Shown: piece after piece, positions 1-7,443 of the stretch
How positions within the stretch are numbered: position 1 is the first letter of the stretch
Layout of the letters: each line of letters starts with the position of its first letter
Assembly (NCBI RefSeq): GCF_020148005.1
Contig: NZ_JAGXFD010000001.1
Location: 430,549-494,548, forward strand
DNA: 64,000 nt
Direction: 5' to 3'
Source of the DNA: Modicisalibacter tunisiensis
Lineage (GTDB): Bacteria > Pseudomonadota > Gammaproteobacteria > Pseudomonadales > Halomonadaceae
Made by a program: the position numbers and the translations under genes
The notes under the pieces: model-generated
What the model saw: the letters and a program-made list of their open reading frames with translations, nothing else
Told to the model about the DNA's origin: nothing
The model's database searches: none

Positions 1-13
1 CCAGATTGGCCAT
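1..13 (-). CDS. 5' end of an unidentified CDS running off the left edge
   Basis: Only the first four codons (ATG GCC AAT CTG, reading Met-Ala-Asn-Leu) lie inside the window. A good purine-rich ribosome site (AGGACGAGGAG) sits just upstream of the ATG on the minus strand, so this looks like a genuine start. Nothing can be said about function. It is divergent from the thermostable-hemolysin-like gene. Confidence 0.45.
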
Positions 14-272
14 GATGTCTCCTCGTCCTGAGAATACGCAGTCAATCGCCGTGGCGATCACATGCTGACTGCCGTGGCCTGCGCCTCCATCGCGCACCAC
101 GGGCAGGCGGGCCCCGACACTACCGCCGGCATCCCGACCTGTCACCACCAAGGTCGTTCAGATCGCCGGGGCGCGCCACCCTGCGACCGTATCGTTCTGT
201 TCACCGCTATTAAGAGACCGTTAAGGCCCGGCCATCAGGCTATTCCCAAGCTTCCTGTCCGAGGGTGATGCC
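14..272. other. divergent intergenic region, no gene seen
   Basis: This 259-bp gap separates a leftward start at the window edge from the rightward cluster beginning at 273. The only open frame in it (62-268, plus) has a composition typical of random frames in GC-rich DNA and no convincing ribosome site. Promoters for both directions should lie here, but I could not pick a clear -35/-10 pair. Confidence 0.4.
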
Positions 273-974
273 ATGCACGACTCCCAGCGCCCGGCCGTAC
301 CGCTGCCAGGCCCATCGACGCGGGTCTGGCGCGAGGCCAGCGAGGCGGAGCGCCCCACGCTGCAGGCCTTCATCGCCGACGGTTATGCCCGGGAGCACGG
401 GGCCCGGCTGCACCACTTCCAGCCGCGCCTGTTCGGGCTGTGGCAGGACGGCGTGCTGCAGGCCGCCCTGGGCGTGAGTCGCGCCGGCGATCATCCCCTG
501 TTTCTCGAGCACTATCTGGACGTCCCCGTCGAACGGCGGCTGGCCGAGGTGCTGGCCGCCCCCGTCGACCGCTCGCGGCTGATCGAGGTCGGCAACCTGG
601 CCGCCCGGCGCCGCGGGCTGCTGCGCCCGCTGATCATCCGGCTGATCGAGACGCTGGTCGCCGAAGGCATGCAGTGGCTGGTGTTCACCGCCACCCGCCA
701 GGTCCGCAACGCCTTCCAGCGGCTGAGCCTGGAGGCCTGGCCGCTGGCCGAGGCCCACCCGGGCCGGCTCGGCGACGCCGGTCACGACTGGGGGCGCTAC
801 TACACCCACGCGCCACTGGTGATGGGCGGCGACATGGCCCGCGCCTGGCGGCACCTGCAGGCGCATCGCGCCGACGCCACCGCGCCCCTGGCCGCCCGAC
901 CCTCGCCACCCCGGCACGCGCCGCCTGCGCGCGGGCACGACGACACCGCGCTGCCGGACTGTGTCCATGTCTGA
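273..974 (+). CDS. thermostable hemolysin family protein (GNAT-like)
   Basis: The 233-residue product resembles the thermostable hemolysin (delta-VPH type) family. The recognisable part runs from about residue 20 to 190, and the remaining 40 or so residues are a Pro/Ala/Arg-rich tail. Despite the name, the family is believed to share the acetyltransferase-type fold that also includes autoinducer synthases, so an acyl-transfer role is at least as likely as haemolysis; this is inference. The start ATG follows a GAGGG ribosome site by seven bases. The gene opens a run of overlapping genes with an acyl-AMP ligase, a haem-oxygenase-like protein and a dehydrogenase, suggesting one pathway. There is no signal peptide, so the product is probably cytoplasmic. 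Confidence 0.75.
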   Translation: MHDSQRPAVPLPGPSTRVWREASEAERPTLQAFIADGYAREHGARLHHFQPRLFGLWQDGVLQAALGVSRAGDHPLFLEHYLDVPVERRLAEVLAAPVDRSRLIEVGNLAARRRGLLRPLIIRLIETLVAEGMQWLVFTATRQVRNAFQRLSLEAWPLAEAHPGRLGDAGHDWGRYYTHAPLVMGGDMARAWRHLQAHRADATAPLAARPSPPRHAPPARGHDDTALPDCVHV

Positions 975-2463
975 GCGCTTTCACCGCCACCTGACGCGCC
1001 TGGCGCGCACCCGCCCGACGGCCGTCGCGCTCGAGGACGCCCGTCGGCGGCTGAGCTACGCCGCGCTGATCGCCGAGATCGACACCCGCGTCGCGCGCCT
1101 GCAGGCCGTCGATGCCGGGCGTGTCGGCCTGGCCCTGGACAACGGCATCGACTGGGCGCTGTGGGATCTGGCGCTGCTGGTCGCCGGCCGGGTCAACGTG
1201 CCCCTGCCGGGCTTCTTCTCGCCCGCCCAGCTCGCCCACGTCACCCGACAGGCCGGGCTCGACGCCCTGATCGGCCCGCCCGAACTCGGCGAGGCGCTGG
1301 GCTTCACCCCCGGCCCGGACCCGGCGCTGGCCCGGCGCCGGGTCGACACGCCCCCCGCGCTGCCCGCCGACACCGCCAAGATCACCTTCACCTCGGGCAC
1401 CAGCGGCACGCCCAGGGGCGTGTGCCTGGACGCCGAGGCCCCGCTGCGGGTCGCCGAGAGCCTGGCCGAGATCGCCGCCGAGTGCCGCGTGCAGCGCCAT
1501 CTGGGCATGCTGCCGCTGGCCACCCTGCTGGAGAACGTCGGCGGGCTCTACGCCCCGCTGTGGATGGGGGCGACCAGTGTGCTGCCGGGGCTGGCCGCGC
1601 TCGGCTGGCAGGGCGCCAGCGGTTTCGACGTGACGGCCGCACGACGCCAGCTCGAACACCATCGGCCACACAGCCTGATCCTGGTGCCGCAGCTGCTCGA
1701 GGCGCTGCTCGCCGACCCTGGCGGCCCGGCGCGCTTCCCCGGACGCTTTCTCGCCGTGGGCGGCGCCCGGGTCTCGCCGCACCTGCTGGAACGCGCTCGC
1801 GGCATCGGCTGGCCGGCCTTCGAGGGCTACGGGCTCTCCGAATGCGCCTCGGTGGTCAGCGTCAACCGCCCCGGCGACGACAAGCCCGGCAGCGTGGGCC
1901 GCCCCCTGCCCCATGTCCGCGTCAGCCTCGCCGCGGATGGCGAGATCCGGGTCGCCGGCAACCTGATGCTCGGTTACCTCGGCGACGAGTCGCCGATGCC
2001 GACGGCCTGGCCCACCGGCGACCTGGGCCGCCGGGAGGACGGCCGGCTGATTCTCGAGGGACGACGCAAGCAGCTGTTCATCACCGCCTACGGCCGCAAC
2101 GTCGACCCGGCCTGGGTCGAGGCCGAGCTCACCGCCGAGCCGGCGATCGCCCAGGCCTGGGTGCACGGCGAGGCGCTGCCCGCCAATCGCGCCCTGCTGG
2201 TGCCGGCCCACGCCGCCATCGACGAGGCCCGGCTCGCGACCGCCGTGGCCGCCGCCAATGCCCGGCTGCCGGACTACGCCCGCGTCACCCACTGGCGGCG
2301 CGGTGCCCCCTTCACCCCGGCCGAGGGACTCTGCACCGCCAACGGCCGGCTGCGACGCGAGGCGCTGGCCGCGCGATACCGCGACTGGCTCGACGCCCCG
2401 CTCGCTCCCCGGGCCACGCCGCCAGCGACCGAACCGCCGATTCAACCGGAGAACACGCCATGA
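967..2463 (+). CDS. AMP-dependent acyl synthetase/ligase
   Basis: This is an ANL-superfamily enzyme of 498 residues that would adenylate a carboxylic acid and pass it to a thiol. The P-loop-like motif TFTSGTSGTPRGV begins near residue 140, followed by the A5-type FEGYGLSE and the hinge-region TGDLGRRED. The C-terminal A10 motif reads NGRLRRE, with Arg461 where the catalytic lysine normally stands. An upstream in-frame GTG at 961 is possible, but the ATG at 967 gives the usual 8-bp overlap with the preceding stop. The substrate is unknown; a fatty acid is plausible given neighbours that resemble lipid or acyl-handling enzymes. It overlaps the next gene by ATGA, implying translational coupling. 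Confidence 0.85.
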   Translation: MSERFHRHLTRLARTRPTAVALEDARRRLSYAALIAEIDTRVARLQAVDAGRVGLALDNGIDWALWDLALLVAGRVNVPLPGFFSPAQLAHVTRQAGLDALIGPPELGEALGFTPGPDPALARRRVDTPPALPADTAKITFTSGTSGTPRGVCLDAEAPLRVAESLAEIAAECRVQRHLGMLPLATLLENVGGLYAPLWMGATSVLPGLAALGWQGASGFDVTAARRQLEHHRPHSLILVPQLLEALLADPGGPARFPGRFLAVGGARVSPHLLERARGIGWPAFEGYGLSECASVVSVNRPGDDKPGSVGRPLPHVRVSLAADGEIRVAGNLMLGYLGDESPMPTAWPTGDLGRREDGRLILEGRRKQLFITAYGRNVDPAWVEAELTAEPAIAQAWVHGEALPANRALLVPAHAAIDEARLATAVAAANARLPDYARVTHWRRGAPFTPAEGLCTANGRLRREALAARYRDWLDAPLAPRATPPATEPPIQPENTP

Positions 2464-3140
2464 GCGCCTACCAGCAACTCGAGCAGGCGACCCGCGCCGA
2501 ACGCGACTGGCTGCTCGCCACGCCGGTCATCCGGCGCGCCCTCGAGGGGCGCATCGACCGCGTCACCTACCTGGCCTTCCTCGGCCAGGCCTATCACCAC
2601 GTCCGCCACACGGTGCCGCTGATGATGGCCTGCGGCGCCCGGCTGCCCGCCCGCCAGGAGTGGCTGCGCGACGCCCTGGTCGAGTACATCGCCGAGGAGC
2701 ACGGCCACCAGCACTGGATCCTCGACGACATCCTCGCCGCCGGCGGCGATCCGCAGCAGGTCGCGGCCGGCCGCCCCGCCCCGGCCACCGAGCTGATGGT
2801 CCGCCACGTGCGCGACGTGATCGCCCACGACAATCCGGTGGGCTTCTTCGGCATGGTCTTCGTGCTCGAGGGCACCAGCACCGCGCTGGCCACCCGCGCC
2901 GCCGGAGCGATCCGCGAGGGGCTCGGCCTGCCGCCGGAGGCCTTCCGCTACCTGGATTCCCACGGCGAACTCGACGTCGGCCACCTGGCCTTCTTCCAGG
3001 GGCTGATCGACCGCCTGGACACCGCCGACCTGACCGCCGTGATCGACACCGCGCGCATGGTCTATCGCCTCTACGGCGCCATGTTCCGCGGGCTCGACGC
3101 CCACGACACCACGGAGGCCCTGGCCCATGCACTGGTCTGA
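2460..3140 (+). CDS. TenA/haem-oxygenase-like iron-containing oxidase (putative HDO)
   Basis: The 226-residue helical protein resembles the haem-oxygenase-like, iron-containing redox family related to TenA. It carries ExxH (Glu80-His83, within EEHGH), an internal Glu137 (VLEGTS) and DxxH (Asp172-His175), with His168 nearby. These spaced acidic/His motifs match the metal ligands of haem-oxygenase-like di-iron oxidases such as the alkene-forming UndA, which acts on fatty acids. Classic TenA thiaminase would instead need a catalytic Cys and thiamin genes nearby; none is present. The gene starts by ATGA overlap with the acyl ligase and ends 14 bp inside the dehydrogenase, so co-translation is likely. 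The substrate is unknown. Confidence 0.8.
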   Translation: MSAYQQLEQATRAERDWLLATPVIRRALEGRIDRVTYLAFLGQAYHHVRHTVPLMMACGARLPARQEWLRDALVEYIAEEHGHQHWILDDILAAGGDPQQVAAGRPAPATELMVRHVRDVIAHDNPVGFFGMVFVLEGTSTALATRAAGAIREGLGLPPEAFRYLDSHGELDVGHLAFFQGLIDRLDTADLTAVIDTARMVYRLYGAMFRGLDAHDTTEALAHALV

Positions 3141-3912
3141 TCGTCGCGTCCTGATCACCGGCGCCAGCGGCGGCATCGGCGGCGCACTGGTGGAGGCCCT
3201 CGCCGAACGCGGCGCCCGCCTGCTGCTGGTCGGCCGCGACGAAACGGCCCTGCGCCGGCTCGCCGAGCGGGTTCCGGTACCCTGCGACTGGCTCGCCGCC
3301 GACCTGTGCGATGCCGCGGATCGCCGGCGCATCGTCGCCGCCGCCGACCAGGCCGACATCGACACCCTGATCAACGCCGCCGGTCTCAATCACTTCGGCC
3401 TGTTCGCCCACCAGCCGCCGGAAAGCGTCGAGACGCTGATCGAGCTCAACGTCACCGCCACGCTGCTGCTCACCCAGGCCCTGCTGCCGCTGCTGCATGC
3501 CGCCGACGAGGCCTGGATCGTCAACCTCGGCTCGACCTTCGGCGCCATCGGCTATCCGGGCTATGCCAGCTACTGCGCCAGCAAGGCCGCGCTGCGCGGC
3601 TTCTCCCAGGCCCTGCGCCGCGAGCTGGCCGATACCGCGATTAATGTCCACTACGTCGCCCCGCGGGCCACGCGCACGACGATGAACGACCCCGCCGTGG
3701 ACGCCATGAACGCCGAGCTGGGCAACGCCGTGGACGCCCCGGAAAGCGTCGCCCGCGCCGTGCTCGAGAGCGTCGAGCACGGCGCCACGGACCGTCATCT
3801 GGGCTGGCCCGAGCGGCTGTTCGTGCGGGTCAACGCCCTGCTGCCCGGCGTGGTCGACCGCGCCCTGCGGCGTCAGCTGGCCACCATCCAACGCTTCGCC
3901 AGCCGCGCCTGA
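3127..3912 (+). CDS. SDR family oxidoreductase
   Basis: The classical short-chain dehydrogenase of 261 residues has the nucleotide-binding motif TGASGGIGG near residues 10-18, NAAG in the middle of the Rossmann fold, a catalytic Ser in LGST and the YxxxK pair in YCASK. It should use NAD(P)H to oxidise an alcohol or reduce a ketone. The C-terminal part (LFVRVNALLPGVV) is hydrophobic, as in membrane-associated SDRs that act on lipids. It starts 14 bp inside the preceding oxidase gene, so it belongs to the same transcript. Its substrate probably comes from that enzyme or the ligase, but this is inferred from position only. Confidence 0.88.
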   Translation: MHWSDRRVLITGASGGIGGALVEALAERGARLLLVGRDETALRRLAERVPVPCDWLAADLCDAADRRRIVAAADQADIDTLINAAGLNHFGLFAHQPPESVETLIELNVTATLLLTQALLPLLHAADEAWIVNLGSTFGAIGYPGYASYCASKAALRGFSQALRRELADTAINVHYVAPRATRTTMNDPAVDAMNAELGNAVDAPESVARAVLESVEHGATDRHLGWPERLFVRVNALLPGVVDRALRRQLATIQRFASRA

Positions 3913-3939
3913 GCGCGGCAAGAATCCCGGAGACCGACC

Positions 3940-4605
3940 ATGTCAGCTACCTCCCGCTTCTTCCATCATGTGCGCCGCCTTGCGGCGATCGCCGGCCTGG
4001 CCCTGACCCTCTCGCCCGGCGCCTGGGCGATGAGCGACGCCGTCGCCGGCGGCGTGCACGAACTGCAGAGCCGCTGGGCGCGGATCCAGTACCGCACGCC
4101 GGAGAACAAGCGCGTCGACGGCTTCGACCAGCTCTACCAACGCGCCGAGACGCTGATCGACCAGCACCCCGAAGCCGCCGAGCTGTACATCTGGGCCGGG
4201 ATCATCCGCAGCAGCGAGGCCGGCGCCAAGGGCGGGCTGGGGGCGCTGTCGCTGGTCAAGGAGGCCAGGAAGGATCTGGAGAAGGCGCTGTCGCTGGACG
4301 GCTCGGCGCTCGACGGCTCGGCCTACACCAGCCTCGGCGTCCTGTACTACCAGGTGCCCGGCTGGCCGATCGGCTTCGGCGACGACGACAAGGCCCGGGC
4401 GATGCTGCAGAAGGGGCTGTCGCTCGACCCCGGCGGCATCGACCCGCTCTACTTCTGGGGCGACTACCAGCATGATCAGGGCCACGACGCCGAGGCCCGC
4501 CGGGCCCTGAAGAAGGCCCTGAAGGCCGCGCCGCGCCCGGGCCGCGAGATCGCCGACCAGGGGCGTCGCGCGCAGATCCACGCCCTGCTCGACAAGCTGG
4601 ACTGA
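3940..4605 (+). CDS. secreted TPR-repeat protein
   Basis: The 221-residue protein starts with a Sec-type signal peptide: basic MSATSRFFHHVRR, then a hydrophobic core ending near AWAMSD at about residue 31. The rest is helical with tetratricopeptide-like repeats, for example AELYIWAGII, AYTSLGVLYY and DPLYFWGDYQHDQG. It should sit in the periplasm and bind another protein or peptide. It lies 27 bp after the dehydrogenase in the same direction with a GGAGA ribosome site, so it may be the last gene of that cluster. No enzymatic motif is visible. Confidence 0.7.
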   Translation: MSATSRFFHHVRRLAAIAGLALTLSPGAWAMSDAVAGGVHELQSRWARIQYRTPENKRVDGFDQLYQRAETLIDQHPEAAELYIWAGIIRSSEAGAKGGLGALSLVKEARKDLEKALSLDGSALDGSAYTSLGVLYYQVPGWPIGFGDDDKARAMLQKGLSLDPGGIDPLYFWGDYQHDQGHDAEARRALKKALKAAPRPGREIADQGRRAQIHALLDKLD

Positions 4606-4628
4606 CGTTGCCCGGTAGTGAGGCGGGG

Positions 4629-4785
4629 CTATCGCGGTCAAGGATGACGAGGGCGCCGTCGGCAGGGTGTAGAGGGGGTTTTTGGCCATGGATGGCCAAA
4701 GTAGCGCCCAGGGAAGGGTCTATAGCGCCCCTCGTAGACCTGCCGACGGATCAGCCCGAGTCATGCTGCAGCTATCCACGATAGC
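4629..4785. repeat. structured dispersed repeat, copy A
   Basis: This is one of two similar intergenic elements in the window (the other is at 28743-28901). It folds on itself: outer arms 4629-4638 and 4776-4785 (9 of 10 pairs), a perfect 11-bp stem 4656-4666 with 4739-4749, and a short central hairpin 4681-4700 (TTTGGCC/GGCCAAA). The hairpin is followed by the conserved segment GTAGCGCCCAGG and AGCGCC. The second copy keeps the hairpin but with different bases. It lies downstream of the TPR gene. I do not recognise an RNA family; it could be a small RNA, a 3' UTR structure or a mobile palindrome. Confidence 0.75.
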
Positions 4786-4853
4786 GTTGGGGCGAGGCCG
4801 GGACTTGTGTTGCCGGCCCCACGCCCCCAGAGTGGAGAAATATTGAGCCGACT

Positions 4854-5017
4854 AAGGAATCGCTGAATAAATTGGCGAGCGGCGTGAAGCACGAGGCGTA
4901 CGGCGCACAGGAACCGGAGCCTATGGGGTATAGGCGAGGATTCCGTCCGGGCTGGCGTACCAGCACCGCACAACGACGTGATTTGCCCGCGCAGCCATTT
5001 ATGCAGTGTTTTCCTGA
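4854..5017. mobile_element. MITE-like element with imperfect terminal inverted repeats
   Basis: The left end AGGAATCGCTGAATAAAT (4856-4873 region) matches the inverted right end (about 4997-5016, reading AGGAAAACACTGCATAAAT on the minus strand) at roughly 15 of 18 aligned positions with one gap. The flanks carry the same five bases, CGACT, at 4849-4853 and 5018-5022, which could be a target duplication. The interior has no transposase frame. CTGAATAAAT-type ends are common in insertion sequences, so this may be a non-autonomous remnant. It sits immediately upstream of the flavin monooxygenase gene, whose promoter it may have altered. Confidence 0.5.
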
Positions 5018-5049
5018 CGACTCACCCGATCGCTCCACCGAGGTTCCGC

Positions 5050-6051
5050 ATGTCCCGACTCGCTTCCGCCCCGCTGTCCGTGCTCGACCTGGCGCCGATC
5101 CGCCAGAACGCGAGCATCGCCGACACCTTCGCCGCCAGCGTCGACCTGGCCCGCCAGGTCGAGGCGCTGGGCTTCACCCGCTACTGGCTGGCCGAGCACC
5201 ACAACATGGATGGGATCGCCAGTGCCGCGACCAGCGTGCTGATCGGCCATATCGCCGGCGCCACCTCGCGGATTCGCGTCGGCGCCGGCGGCATCATGCT
5301 GCCCAACCATCCGCCGCTGGTGATCGCCGAGCAGTTCGGCACCCTGGAGACCCTCTACCCCGGGCGCATCGACCTGGGCCTGGGCCGCGCCCCGGGCTCC
5401 GACGGGGCGACCATGGCGGCGTTGCGCCGCGACCCCTACGCCGGCGTCAACGACTTCCCCGACCGCCTCGAGGAGCTGCGCGGCTATCTCGACGACCCGG
5501 CCCCGAACCAGCGCATCCGGGCGGTCCCCGGCCAGGGCACCCATGTGCCCCTCTGGCTGCTCGGCTCGAGCGGCTTCAGCGCCCAGCTGGCCGCCCGGCT
5601 GGGCCTGCCCTTCGCCTTCGCCTCGCACTTCGCCCCCGGCTACCTGCTCGAGGCACTGCACCTGTATCGCAGCCAGTTCCAGCCCTCGGCGGTGCTCGAC
5701 GCGCCCTACGCCATGGTCGGCCTGCCGCTGATCGCCGCCGACAGCGACGCTCAGGCGGCCTATCTGGCGACCACCGCCCAGCAGAAGTTCCTCAACCTGA
5801 TTCGCGGTCGCAGCCTGCGCTCGGCCCCGCCGGTGGAGAGCCTCGACTGGTCACCCCGCGAGCGCGCCGCGGTGATGCAGAACCTGGGCGCCGCCGTGGT
5901 GGGCGGCCCGGAGAGCGTCCGCCAGGGACTGGAGACGATCCTGGAACAGACCCGGGCCGACGAGCTGATGCTAGTCACCGATGTCTACGATCCCGAGGAT
6001 CGGCGCCGCTCCTTCGAGATCGTCGGTGGCCTGCGCGGCGACGGGGCCTGA
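5050..6051 (+). CDS. LLM class flavin-dependent oxidoreductase (MsnO8-like)
   Basis: The 333-residue luciferase-like TIM-barrel protein is of the MsnO8/YhbW type. Typical features are the early YWLAEHHNM segment, [13 protein letters not shown], and the [20 protein letters not shown] block near residues 95-115. Such enzymes use reduced FMN, but the substrate is not predictable. The frame is open upstream to 4978, but that part lies inside the MITE-like element. The ATG at 5050, followed by the conserved [13 protein letters not shown] start of the family, is preferred. It is transcribed toward a convergent YceI lipoprotein gene only 4 bp away. Confidence 0.85.
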   Translation: MSRLASAPLSVLDLAPIRQNASIADTFAASVDLARQVEALGFTRYWLAEHHNMDGIASAATSVLIGHIAGATSRIRVGAGGIMLPNHPPLVIAEQFGTLETLYPGRIDLGLGRAPGSDGATMAALRRDPYAGVNDFPDRLEELRGYLDDPAPNQRIRAVPGQGTHVPLWLLGSSGFSAQLAARLGLPFAFASHFAPGYLLEALHLYRSQFQPSAVLDAPYAMVGLPLIAADSDAQAAYLATTAQQKFLNLIRGRSLRSAPPVESLDWSPRERAAVMQNLGAAVVGGPESVRQGLETILEQTRADELMLVTDVYDPEDRRRSFEIVGGLRGDGA

Positions 6052-6055
6052 ACGG

Positions 6056-6826
6056 CTAGTTAGCCACGGGCGCCGCCACGAAGTGGAAGGCGATGTCCAC
6101 GCCGTCCTTGACCCGCAGCCCACCGCCGAGGGCGGTGAACGGCGTGATGCCGAAGTCGCTCTGCCGGATGTGCAGCCCGCCGATGGCGGCCAGCCGGCCC
6201 GGCTCGCGAACGATGGCGGTGGGCACCACATAGTCCCGGCTGACACCGTGCAGCGTGATGCGCAAGGTGATCCGTGGATACCACGGTGGCCCGGTCAGAC
6301 CGAGGCTGCGCAGCGTGATGCTCGGATAGGCCTTCGCATCGAGCACCTCGGGGCCCAGCATGTTGTCCTTCGTGGCCTGCCGGTCCTCGGCGGAAAGCTG
6401 GCCCGCGAAGTCCTTGCCCTCCTGCCCCCGGGCCTGCGCGGGGTCCACTTGGAAGCCGTCGACGGACACGCGCAACGCGAACCCGGAGTCGGCGAGCTGC
6501 GGCTGCAGGTAGAGGCGGCCCTCGATCCGCGAGGTGACGATCACGTGATTGTGGCCAAGATCGGCCAGCGGCCCGCCACGGTAAACACGCAGCCGCAGCT
6601 CCGATGACTCGGGCAGGATTCGGTACTCCGTCGCCCCCTGGGTCGGCAGGGGCCTGGCGGTCGCCAGTGTCCGGGGCCCAGGTTCGCCGGGCGACGCCTC
6701 GCCGGGCGACGCTTCGCCGGGCGACGGGCCGCCGGCACAGCCCGCCAGGCCGAGGGCCAGTATCGCCCCCGCGATCAGCAGGCGCATGACTTGCAGGTTT
6801 GCGGGGAGGCGACGACGCTTGCACAT
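6056..6826 (-). CDS. YceI family lipoprotein
   Basis: The 256-residue protein has a basic N-terminus, a hydrophobic segment and a lipobox ending LGLAGC, so Cys30 should be lipidated. A Pro/Gly/Glu linker encoded by a 15-bp tandem repeat follows, and then a YceI domain (about 65-255), a lipocalin-like barrel that in relatives binds isoprenoids such as ubiquinone-8. The ATG at 6826 is chosen because GGAGGA lies eight bases upstream; the internal ATG at 6787 has no ribosome site. It is divergent from a cytochrome b561/YceI pair only 47 bp away, so the three genes probably share function and control. Confidence 0.85.
   Translation of the reverse strand: MCKRRRLPANLQVMRLLIAGAILALGLAGCAGGPSPGEASPGEASPGEPGPRTLATARPLPTQGATEYRILPESSELRLRVYRGGPLADLGHNHVIVTSRIEGRLYLQPQLADSGFALRVSVDGFQVDPAQARGQEGKDFAGQLSAEDRQATKDNMLGPEVLDAKAYPSITLRSLGLTGPPWYPRITLRITLHGVSRDYVVPTAIVREPGRLAAIGGLHIRQSDFGITPFTALGGGLRVKDGVDIAFHFVAAPVAN
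6683..6727. repeat. three 15-bp tandem repeats inside the YceI lipoprotein gene
   Basis: Three consecutive copies of a 15-bp unit (TCGCCGGGCGACG core) encode a repeated Ala-Ser-Pro-Gly-Glu in the linker after the lipobox. Copy number could vary by slippage without breaking the frame, changing the reach of the lipid-anchored domain. Confidence 0.8.
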
Positions 6827-6873
6827 GATGGGGTTCCTCCGCTTCCAGGTCTTCGATGACGGGGAGTGTTCCG

Positions 6874-7443
6874 ATGCAGTGGCGAAACAGTCCCGACCGC
6901 TACGGTGCCATGGCCCAGGGCTTCCACTGGCTGATTGCCGTGCTGCTCGTCGTCCAGTATGGCATCGGCCTCTACGGCGTGCGGCTGGGGACAGGCTTCG
7001 AGCAGCTGGTCGTGCTGGCCCGTCACAAGTCCCTGGGCATCACCCTGTTCGGCCTGGCGCTGCTGCGCCTGGCGTGGCGCGGCTGGAATCCGCCACCGCC
7101 CCTGCCGGGCGACATGCGTTGTGCCGAGCGCGGTCTGGCCCACGCCAGCCATGGCCTGCTCTACCTGCTGCTGTTCACCCTGCCGGTCACCGGCTGGCTG
7201 TTCTCGTCGGCGTCGAGCATCTCGGTGAGCTGGTTCGGCTGGATCACACTGCCGGACCTGGTCGGCGTCTCCGAACCACTGGCCGACGCCTTGCTCCGTG
7301 TACACATCGGCCTGTCGCTGCTGCTGGTGCTGACAGTGGCCCTGCACGTGGCGGCGGCACTCTGGCACCACCAGGTCAGGCGCGACACGGTGCTGCTGCG
7401 CATGCTGCCCGGCCGATGGGGCCGGCGGGAGCGGCAGTCATGA
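6874..7443 (+). CDS. cytochrome b561 family membrane protein
   Basis: The 189-residue protein has four predicted membrane helices. Histidines typical of b561/CybB-type di-haem cytochromes are present: GFHWLIAV near residue 17, ARHKSLG near 50, ASHGLLYL near 95, and RVHIGLSL with ALHVAAALWHH near the end. It would move electrons between quinol and a partner in the inner membrane. The ATG at 6874 is preferred over 6856 because GGGGAG lies seven bases upstream. It overlaps the next YceI gene by ATGA. Pairing of b561 and YceI proteins is common in proteobacteria. Confidence 0.9.
   Translation: MQWRNSPDRYGAMAQGFHWLIAVLLVVQYGIGLYGVRLGTGFEQLVVLARHKSLGITLFGLALLRLAWRGWNPPPPLPGDMRCAERGLAHASHGLLYLLLFTLPVTGWLFSSASSISVSWFGWITLPDLVGVSEPLADALLRVHIGLSLLLVLTVALHVAAALWHHQVRRDTVLLRMLPGRWGRRERQS

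Noticed and set aside
62..268. Small plus-strand frame near the left edge
   Set aside because: No ribosome site, and composition like random frames in this DNA.
685..2445. Minus-strand frame opposite the acyl-AMP ligase
   Set aside because: It is a Gly/Ala/Arg shadow; the ligase is supported by conserved motifs and start overlaps.
2460..3140. Thiaminase/TenA reading of the haem-oxygenase-like gene
   Set aside because: No thiamin-salvage genes nearby and no catalytic Cys where TenA needs one; the ExxH/DxxH pattern fits a metal oxidase better.
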